Part shown: positions 58,519 through 64,000 of the stretch, one piece after another
Numbering within the stretch: position 1 is the first letter of the stretch
Layout of the letters: every line of letters begins with the position of its first letter
Assembly: GCA_026702755.1 (NCBI GenBank)
Contig: JAPPBX010000018.1
Span: forward strand, 22,641-86,640
From: Candidatus Poribacteria bacterium
GTDB taxonomy: Bacteria; Poribacteria; WGA-4E; WGA-3G
Length of the DNA stretch: 64,000 bases
Direction: 5' to 3'
The notes under the pieces: model-generated
What the model saw: only the letters and a program-made list of their open reading frames with translations
Database searches by the model: none
Told to the model about the DNA's origin: nothing
Program-made: the position numbers and the translations under genes

Positions 58519-59201
58519 TCGTACATCTCCTGCTTATCAAAACTAAAGATAAGGTCTGATCGATCAAATTTGGAATACTCGATGCCTTCAAGCGTATCTT
58601 TCATCGTAAGGCACTCTGTCGGACAGACTTCGGTGCAAAGTCCACAATACATACAGAGGGACATATCAATATCGAACTTGTCCAGGTAAAAAACGACAGG
58701 GTTTCGCGTAACGATTCGCGATATCTCGTCGCCCGAAAAGGTTTGCGTTCGGTTCTCATCGGCTGATGGTTCAAGGCGGTCTATGACTTCCTGGGGGCCT
58801 TGCCGAGAGGTGAGATTCGTGACGGTTATTGCGTCTGCTGATTTTACCTTTTTGTCATCACCCTCAATGATACCGATGATTTCGCGTCCATCTTTGAGGT
58901 GAATCACGTTCATACTATCCCAAAGTTGTTCACCTTTCGGGAGTTTAGTGGCATCAATAACGATGCAATCGACCGGACAGATCATCTCGCACTTTTTGCA
59001 TCCGATACAGTCCTCAGTGCGATTATAGAGCTGCCCGCGATACCCCTTCGGAATTTCCCGGACGTTCCGTTTCTTTTCATAGTCGTGTTCGTAGGGATAT
59101 TGATGTGTGACATTCGGTTCAAAGAACTGTCTGATTGTCACTCGCATTCCCACGAGAACGGTATAAACGCCTCTGTAGATGTTTCGTATGTATTTGTCCA
59201 T
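58512..59201 (-). CDS. nuoI: NADH-quinone oxidoreductase subunit I with inserted domain
   Basis: The 229-residue ferredoxin-like subunit carries two 4Fe-4S motifs: CIGCKKCEMICP (Cys65, 68, 71, 75) and CMYCGLCTEVCP (Cys183, 186, 189, 193). The motifs are normally ~25-30 residues apart. Here ~85 extra residues (about 85-168) intervene, beginning NVIHLKDGREIIGIIEGDD, which looks like a small Sm/SH3-type barrel. The subunit passes electrons toward N2 in NuoB. The insert would sit at the surface of the peripheral arm, where an electron-input module could dock. GGAGGG lies ~11 bases before ATG 59201. Confidence 0.94.
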   Translation of the reverse strand: MDKYIRNIYRGVYTVLVGMRVTIRQFFEPNVTHQYPYEHDYEKKRNVREIPKGYRGQLYNRTEDCIGCKKCEMICPVDCIVIDATKLPKGEQLWDSMNVIHLKDGREIIGIIEGDDKKVKSADAITVTNLTSRQGPQEVIDRLEPSADENRTQTFSGDEISRIVTRNPVVFYLDKFDIDMSLCMYCGLCTEVCPTECLTMKDTLEGIEYSKFDRSDLIFSFDKQEMYEK

Positions 59202-59243
59202 TTGTAGGTGTTCCCTCCAACATTAGCGGATACAGCGACTGTC

Positions 59244-60512
59244 CTAACTCGGTTGTGGTTCTGGCTTTTGCGCGAGTGTCCGTCCAGCGATCGTGTAAGC
59301 ACAGATAAGCCCGATATAGATAATCGCGCAACTGATGATGATGCTAACTAAAGTATCCTCTGGGAAGATGAGTCCCCAAATGCCGGTCCCTAAGATGTTA
59401 AAGAAGGCAATCGGGATGAAGTACTTCCAGCACAGATTCATCAACTGATCTACCCGTAGGCGCGGCAACGTCCATCTCAACCACATCATCAAAAAGACGA
59501 GTGCGAGCGTTTTGATAACGAAGCCGGGGAATCCACCGAGAATATCGTAGCCCGGCAAGACACCCTCCCAACCACCGAGGAAAAGCGTCACGGCAATTGC
59601 ACTCACAGCGAACATGTTCGCGTATTCAGCAATAAAGAAAAGCGCGAAGCGCATCCCGCTATACTCGGTATGGAAACCAGCAACAATTTCAGATTCGGCT
59701 TCGGGCAAATCAAAGGGGGTCCGGTTCACCTCAGCAATAGAAGAAATAAAGAAGATAAAGAATGCGATAAAGGTAAAAGGTGTTCGGAAAATAAGCCAAC
59801 TGAAAATACCATTGGATTGACTTGATACAATCTCCGGCATGCTCAAACTTTCCACAAGCATCACGATCGTCAGGATAGAGAGACCGAGTGGAATTTCATA
59901 ACTGACAATCTGGGCGGCGGAGCGCAAGGAACCCAACAGAGACCATTTACTATTCGAGGACCAGCCCGCCATAATCACGCCCATGACAATGACAGAGGAG
60001 ATCGCCATGATATAAAAGATGCCGATATTAAAATCGCTCACTAAGATGTTTTGACCAAAGGGTATTCCCGCAAAGACAGCAAAGGAACAGGCAAAAATGA
60101 TGTAGGGGGCAAGCAGGAAAAGGAATTTATCACCTTGTGGCGGAATATAATCCTCTTTGAAGATGAGTTTGACACCGTCGGCTAATGTTTGAAGTGTCCC
60201 CCACGGTCCAACTCGCATGGGACCCGTTCGGTTCTGGAAACGGGCGGCGACTTTGCGTTCTGCAAGCACTAATACCAAGGGGAGTAGTGGAACGACCGCA
60301 ACAAAAATACCCGCACATGCAAACATTATGAGGACTGTGCCTACTTCCACAGGGAAATGCGCAGCAACCGCTTCCGGTAGTCGCGGAATCACAACATTCT
60401 GTATAAATTCCTCCGCCCAATTGAGTCCATCCTGTAACCCTATATTGGGAAAGAAACTTTCAGATATATTGAAATTTGGGAAACCTGCAAACATAGCCCT
60501 AAAATCCGACAT
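59244..60512 (-). CDS. nuoH: NADH-quinone oxidoreductase subunit H
   Basis: The 422-residue subunit forms part of the quinone chamber. It has the family motifs LAERKVAARFQNRTGPMRVG, LQTLADGVKLIFKEDYIPPQ, ISSIAEVNRTPFDLPEAESE, VAGFHTEYSGMRFALFFIAE and WLRWTLPRLRVDQLMNLCWK. The N-terminus is longer than usual by ~60 residues (FPNFNISESFFPNIGLQDG), adding a hydrophilic segment before the first span. GAGGAGG precedes ATG 60512. It is 23 bases after nuoD and precedes nuoI. Confidence 0.95.
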   Translation of the reverse strand: MSDFRAMFAGFPNFNISESFFPNIGLQDGLNWAEEFIQNVVIPRLPEAVAAHFPVEVGTVLIMFACAGIFVAVVPLLPLVLVLAERKVAARFQNRTGPMRVGPWGTLQTLADGVKLIFKEDYIPPQGDKFLFLLAPYIIFACSFAVFAGIPFGQNILVSDFNIGIFYIMAISSVIVMGVIMAGWSSNSKWSLLGSLRSAAQIVSYEIPLGLSILTIVMLVESLSMPEIVSSQSNGIFSWLIFRTPFTFIAFFIFFISSIAEVNRTPFDLPEAESEIVAGFHTEYSGMRFALFFIAEYANMFAVSAIAVTLFLGGWEGVLPGYDILGGFPGFVIKTLALVFLMMWLRWTLPRLRVDQLMNLCWKYFIPIAFFNILGTGIWGLIFPEDTLVSIIISCAIIYIGLICAYTIAGRTLAQKPEPQPS

Positions 60513-60535
60513 CTAACCTCCTCTATCAGACGTGT

Positions 60536-61741
60536 TTACCGATCAACCTCTCCCATCACAATATCAATACTGCCGATAATTGCGATAATATCTGCCACCA
60601 TTAAACCTCGACTGAGTTCTTGTAGCGCACTCAAAGCACTAAAGCAGGGAGAACGTCCTTTGAGACGGACAGGCTTCGGAGTGCCGTCACTGACAATGTA
60701 GAATCCGAGTTCACCACGCGGTGCTTCACTGCGGAAATAGATTTCACCTTTCGGTGGACGGACAGCTTTTAAATCTGCCATCACGGGACCACCGGGCAAC
60801 CCCTCTGCTAAAATCTGTCGCACAATCCGTACGGACTGCTTCATCTCATCCATACGCACTTTGTATCGACTCCAGCAGTCACCGACAACCGCGCCCAATT
60901 CTGGAACATCCACAGCAACAGGCACATCAAAGTCAAATCTGTCATAGATGGAGTAGGGTTCATCTCGCCGGAGATCCCAATCCACACCCGAACCACGAAG
61001 GTTAGGACCCGTTGCGCCATAACTCAGCGCCATCTCCGCCGACATGACAGCAACCCTCATCGTCCGTTCCGAGAAAATGCTGTTTTTTGTCAGGAGTTCG
61101 TTGTATTCGTCAATCAGCGGCTCAAAATAATCAAGAAATTCTTCAATCTCGTCCAAGAAAGTCTGTTCGGCAATGGAACCGGGTTCCAGAGGGATGATTT
61201 CGGAGACACCACCGATGCGGATGTAGTTATAGGTGAGCCGTGCGCCGCACACTTTCTCGAAAAGGAGGAGTAACTTTTCGCGATCGCGAAAGGCATAAAG
61301 AAAAGGCGTAAATGCCCCAATATCCATCCCGTAAGTTCCGAAAGAAAGGAGGTGGCTCGCAATACGGTTTAATTCGCAAATAAGCACCCGTAGGTATTCC
61401 GCCCGTTCCGGTACCTCAAATTCACGCTTTTCATCCGCTTCCAATAACTTTTCAACAGCGAGGCAGAACCCCCAATTCTGGTTCATTGCTGCCACGTAAT
61501 CCATCCGGTCGGTAAAGGGAATAATCTGCGGATAGGAAAGATTTTCGGAGTGCTTCTCAAAACAGCGATGCAGATAACCGATGTGTGGAATCGCTTCCCG
61601 GACTATCTCACCATCCAGTTTCAATTCTAAACGTAACACACCGTGTGTGCTTGGATGCTGAGGTCCCATGTTCACCACCATCTCATCGGCGAACGGTTTT
61701 AGTTCTATAATTTTGCTTTCAGTCTGTGGTGTAGTTTCCAT
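60536..61741 (-). CDS. nuoD: NADH-quinone oxidoreductase subunit D
   Basis: The 401-residue 49-kDa-type subunit has MGPQHPSTHGVLRLELKLDG (quinone-binding His), EAIPHIGYLHRCFEKHSENL, PFTDRMDYVAAMNQNWGFCL, GATGPNLRGSGVDWDLRRDE and the C-terminal GSIDIVMGEVDR. It is a separate gene and not fused to nuoC. There is no clear ribosome site at ATG 61741, and a 168-base gap to nuoC is the largest spacer in the upstream half of the operon; a secondary promoter there is possible. Confidence 0.95.
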   Translation of the reverse strand: METTPQTESKIIELKPFADEMVVNMGPQHPSTHGVLRLELKLDGEIVREAIPHIGYLHRCFEKHSENLSYPQIIPFTDRMDYVAAMNQNWGFCLAVEKLLEADEKREFEVPERAEYLRVLICELNRIASHLLSFGTYGMDIGAFTPFLYAFRDREKLLLLFEKVCGARLTYNYIRIGGVSEIIPLEPGSIAEQTFLDEIEEFLDYFEPLIDEYNELLTKNSIFSERTMRVAVMSAEMALSYGATGPNLRGSGVDWDLRRDEPYSIYDRFDFDVPVAVDVPELGAVVGDCWSRYKVRMDEMKQSVRIVRQILAEGLPGGPVMADLKAVRPPKGEIYFRSEAPRGELGFYIVSDGTPKPVRLKGRSPCFSALSALQELSRGLMVADIIAIIGSIDIVMGEVDR

Positions 61742-61909
61742 AATACGGGTTCTGAAAAGCCTAAAGCGAATTAGAAGATTTGCTACTTATGTCTATCTAT
61801 TTTCCACTATATATGATACTACTTTTGCGATTGAATGTCAAATCTTAACCTGTTCTCTGAGAGCCATTTAATGCTATCACGTAAATCTATAGGTCAATGC
61901 AAATACCAC

Positions 61910-62395
61910 CTAATACGGTACACGCATACCACGATAGAATTCGGGTTCCTTGTAATCTTTGCGTAGAGGATATCCATCCCAATCATCGGGAAGCAGGATG
62001 CGGCGCAGGTCATTGTGCCCCTCAAAGAAAATCCCGTAGAGGTCATAAGTTTCGCGTTCATGCCAGTCCGCAGTTTTCCAGATATGTGAAACGCTTGGGA
62101 GATGAGGATTGGTTTTCGGTACTGTGGTTTTCAAAACTACATTATGCCGATGCCGCATGGCATAGATATGATAGACAACGGCAAATTCTTCATCCTTAGC
62201 ACTCAAATCAACACCACTCAGACACATCAACGAATCAAACGCCAATGTGTCAGTCTCGGTGAGATATTGGCATACATCGACGATTGCCGAAGAAGCGATG
62301 CGAATGCTCGGATCACCAGCAAGTTCGGTGTCGAGACCGAGGATGGCTTCACCAAACTGCTCGGCTAAATTTTCATAAATTTCTTCCGGCTTCAC
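61910..62395 (-). CDS. nuoC: NADH-quinone oxidoreductase subunit C
   Basis: The 161-residue 30-kDa-type subunit has LMCLSGVDLSAKDEEFAVVY, the family core SVSHIWKTADWHERETYDLY and GIFFEGHNDLRRILLPDDWD followed by GYPLRKDYKEPEF. It pairs with NuoD in the peripheral arm. The gene is followed by a 168-base gap before nuoD and preceded by tandem palindromic repeats before nuoB. Confidence 0.95.
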   Translation of the reverse strand: MKPEEIYENLAEQFGEAILGLDTELAGDPSIRIASSAIVDVCQYLTETDTLAFDSLMCLSGVDLSAKDEEFAVVYHIYAMRHRHNVVLKTTVPKTNPHLPSVSHIWKTADWHERETYDLYGIFFEGHNDLRRILLPDDWDGYPLRKDYKEPEFYRGMRVPY

Positions 62396-62411
62396 GTAAT
62401 TTCTACTCCAT

Positions 62412-62464
62412 GGTCGTGATTAGAAATCACTCCTACAAAGGTCGTGATTAGAAATCGTCCCTAC
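62412..62464. repeat. Tandem palindromic repeats between nuoB and nuoC
   Basis: Two copies of GGTCGTGATTAGAAATCRC plus TCCTACAAA lie head to tail (62412-62439 and 62440-62464). The first has GTGATT/AATCAC arms. The GTCG start and CCTACAA end match the copies at 841-945, whose arms are instead GGAAT/(A)TTCC. Confidence 0.7.
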
Positions 62465-62487
62465 CTTTGGATAGGGAGATGTTCTAA

Positions 62488-63093
62488 CTAAGCAGTGGTT
62501 TCGGTGCGCTCACCTTCTGCAGATGGCGCGTCCGCTTCAGCCTCAGTTTCGGTTCCTTCAAGTTCGTACCATTCTGTCTTTGTAAAGAGTCTTTTCAGGA
62601 ACGGAACATCACCACGCTTGGCGACGGTCTGCGTTTTAATTTTCTCTTGTAACTTGAGTAGCCCTTCAATGAGTGCCTCCGGACGCGGCGGGCATCCGGG
62701 TACATATACATCAACAGGGATAATCCGGTCAACCCCTTTGAGGACGTGGTATCCGTGTTGCCAATAGGGACCGCCACTCGTCGCGCAGCTGCCCATCGAA
62801 ATAACGTATTTCGGTTCCGGCATCTGCTCATAAAGCCGTCTGATACGTGTCGCCATTTTGAGCGTCACCGTCCCAGAGATGACCATCAGATCGGACTGAC
62901 GCGGTGTCGCGCGTGGCACGCCTGCTCCGAACCGGTCAAGGTCGTAGTTAGAAGCAGCGGTTGCCATGAACTCAATGGCGCAACAAGCGAGTCCAAATGT
63001 CATGGGCCAGAGTGCGGAAGAACGTGCCCAGTTGGCGACAGCATCAACTGAGGTAACAATAACGTTTTTGTCCAGTTTCTCATCAATTATCAT
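62488..63093 (-). CDS. nuoB: NADH-quinone oxidoreductase subunit B
   Basis: The 201-residue subunit binds cluster N2: Cys37-Cys38 ([11 protein letters not shown]), Cys103 ([13 protein letters not shown]) and Cys134 (VPGCPPRPE). ATG 63093 is the start since it overlaps the nuoA stop by 11 bases with GGAGG upstream and begins the family N-terminus; the frame extends 30 more codons inside nuoA. The C-terminal ~40 residues ([19 protein letters not shown]) are an acidic, low-complexity tail beyond the usual end. Confidence 0.95.
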   Translation of the reverse strand: MIIDEKLDKNVIVTSVDAVANWARSSALWPMTFGLACCAIEFMATAASNYDLDRFGAGVPRATPRQSDLMVISGTVTLKMATRIRRLYEQMPEPKYVISMGSCATSGGPYWQHGYHVLKGVDRIIPVDVYVPGCPPRPEALIEGLLKLQEKIKTQTVAKRGDVPFLKRLFTKTEWYELEGTETEAEADAPSAEGERTETTA

Positions 63094-63493
63094 AACTCTC
63101 TTCCCTCCGGAGTGACTGCACTTCCAACTGCGTGGAGCGGATCCACTCCAGATCGCCTTTTGCCCAGACGTAGGCAAGTCCAACTAACAAAATAACAATG
63201 AAGACGAGCATCTCCAAGAACGCAAAGAGACCGAAGTCTCGGAAAACAACTGCCCACGGGAACAGGAACACAGTCTCCACGTCAAAAATGAGGAAAATGA
63301 GCGCGATAACGTAAAAGCGGGTGTTAAACTTAATCCGCGTATCGCCGATCGGATCTTCGCCGCATTCATAAGGAATATACTTTTCGCCTGAGAACAACTT
63401 GGTATGCAAGAGGCGAGAAACAGTGAGGTTTAAAACGACAAATAAGGAACCAACGATCAAGAAGATTAGTACATTTGCAAAGTTAAAAAGCAT
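63083..63493 (-). CDS. nuoA: NADH-quinone oxidoreductase subunit A
   Basis: The 136-residue membrane subunit has three spans and the NuoA signatures [20 protein letters not shown] (conserved Glu-Cys of the quinone-site loop) and [20 protein letters not shown]. It is the first gene of the nuo operon, which runs A-B-C-D-H-I-J-K-L-M-N on the minus strand; E, F and G are absent. The promoter should lie between 63494 and 63640, which is AT-rich, but no convincing pair of boxes was picked out. Confidence 0.95.
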   Translation of the reverse strand: MLFNFANVLIFLIVGSLFVVLNLTVSRLLHTKLFSGEKYIPYECGEDPIGDTRIKFNTRFYVIALIFLIFDVETVFLFPWAVVFRDFGLFAFLEMLVFIVILLVGLAYVWAKGDLEWIRSTQLEVQSLRREESYDN

Positions 63494-63644
63494 TCTGGAT
63501 TATCCTTGAGAACCGCAATGTTGCAAAAACTTTTAGCATGGACGATCTCGTTCTTAAAATTATATACCATTTTACGTTGTTTTGCAAGTAAAAAATTTTG
63601 ATCTGTACAGAAAATCTCGGATGAATTTAACACTCCCTCGTCAA

Positions 63645-63669
63645 ATCCCCATGCTTTAGCTTGCGGGAT
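63645..63669. repeat. IS200/IS605-type end hairpin upstream of tnpB
   Basis: ATCCCCATGC, loop TTTA, GCTTGCGGGAT: a stem with one mismatch and one bulge. It is homologous to the reverse complement of 36861-36903. It probably marks the left end of the element that carries tnpB at 63830. Confidence 0.6.
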
Positions 63670-63703
63670 GTAGACGGCATAAGGCGTGAAAGCCAATTTT
63701 AAT

Positions 63704-63733
63704 TTGACATTCACCCAAAAAATGTAGTATAAT
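63704..63733 (+). promoter_or_regulatory. Promoter of tnpB
   Basis: Consensus TTGACA (63704-63709) and TATAAT (63728-63733) are 18 bases apart and read toward tnpB. The transcript would begin near 63740, just before the large hairpin at 63747. Confidence 0.7.
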
Positions 63734-63746
63734 TAGAGTATCCGTT

Positions 63747-63789
63747 GGACCGACATGTTTAGCATTACCGCTTGGTAATGTGTCGGTCC
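63747..63789 (+). other. Two-tier hairpin in tnpB leader
   Basis: The outer stem GGACCGACA/TGTCGGTCC (9 bp) and the inner stem CATTACC-gctt-GGTAATG (7 bp) are separated by a one-sided 7-base loop. It lies between the promoter and the tnpB start, so it would be at the 5' end of the mRNA and may limit translation, as known for some transposase genes. Confidence 0.55.
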
Positions 63790-63829
63790 CACCCACTAAA
63801 CAGGGGTAAAAACGGATAACGGATTCATC

Positions 63830-64000
63830 ATGAGAAAGACACACAAATACAAACTTCAATCACAATCTAATACACTCAAGATTGGCAATATGCTTGACGA
63901 TATGTGGCATATCCACGTGCATATCCTGCTGCTTGCGCGTAGGTATGAAGTGCTACCGTTTATTTAGACCACAATTTAGCAAAGTTAAGACAAGTTTTTT
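63830..64000 (+). pseudogene. tnpB: IS605-type tnpB start, frame broken, runs off window
   Basis: From ATG 63830 the frame reads MRKTHKYKLQSQSNTLKIGN and ends, after ~45 residues, in ...LLLARRYEVLPFI with TAG at 63965. MRK-x-x-KYKL and the LARRY helix are typical of the TnpB N-terminus. Shifting frame after ARRY gives YRLFRPQFSKVKTSF, which continues the TnpB pattern to the window end, so a small deletion or insertion near 63948-63952 broke the gene. The remainder lies outside. Promoter, leader hairpin and end hairpin are all in place. A programmed frameshift is less likely but not excluded. Confidence 0.6.

Overview
The window reads as a contig interior from an uncultured Gram-negative, probably aerobic bacterium. 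The gene mix is two TonB-dependent receptors, many lipoproteins and secreted beta-propeller or LamG proteins, three phytanoyl-CoA dioxygenase-like proteins, several sugar dehydrogenases and isomerases, DUF1800/DUF1501, ASPIC/UnbV, and an 11-subunit Nuo complex without NuoE/F/G. This resembles Candidatus Poribacteria most closely. That is an inference from gene content; no rRNA is present to confirm it.

Layout. 1-7.5 kb (mostly minus): the start of a TolB-like propeller cut by the window edge; an ECF sigma factor fused through one membrane span to a BNR/Ycf48-like propeller; two paralogous ABC-2 permeases. 7.8-11.4 kb (plus): DUF1800, DUF1501 and NHL genes closed by a terminator. 11.6-22.2 kb (plus): two paralogous TonB-dependent receptors, a sigma-70-like promoter, five tandem paralogous lipoproteins and a TolB-like protein. 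22.2-28.5 kb: HrpB helicase, a TPR/propeller protein, FdhD and a small membrane protein. 28.5-32.3 kb: a carbohydrate cluster (dehydrogenase, Gfo/Idh/MocA, sugar isomerase, methyltransferase). 32.3-35.5 kb (minus): PhyH, VOC and two LamG proteins. 36.06-36.90 kb: an AT-rich segment bounded by IS200/IS605-type hairpins that carries a structured leader RNA and a small GIY-YIG protein. 37-41.4 kb (minus): a translationally coupled nagA-TPR-ASPIC/UnbV operon. 41.6-47.4 kb: aldo/keto reductase, SpoU methyltransferase, an EltD-like dehydrogenase, an enolase-superfamily protein and two PhyH proteins. 47.4-49.4 kb: an AAA ATPase with a nuclease-like partner. 49.6-51.9 kb: DUF255/YyaL and tRNA-Glu/tRNA-Gln. 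52-63.5 kb (minus): nuoABCDHIJKLMN followed by a 33-residue membrane microprotein. The right edge holds the end hairpin, promoter and frameshifted start of an IS605-type tnpB.

Intergenic DNA is rich in short repeats. Three copies of a MITE-like element are present, two of them with terminal inverted repeats and target duplications. A larger family of 20-30 bp palindromes has arms that change together, while flanks such as CTCCTACAA stay constant. One member lies in frame inside the TPR coding sequence.

The candidates I would follow first are the hairpin-bounded GIY-YIG/RNA segment, the sigma-propeller fusion, the five-lipoprotein array beside the TonB receptors, the palindrome family, and the ATPase/nuclease-like pair. 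Everything was read by eye; no database search or folding program was run.
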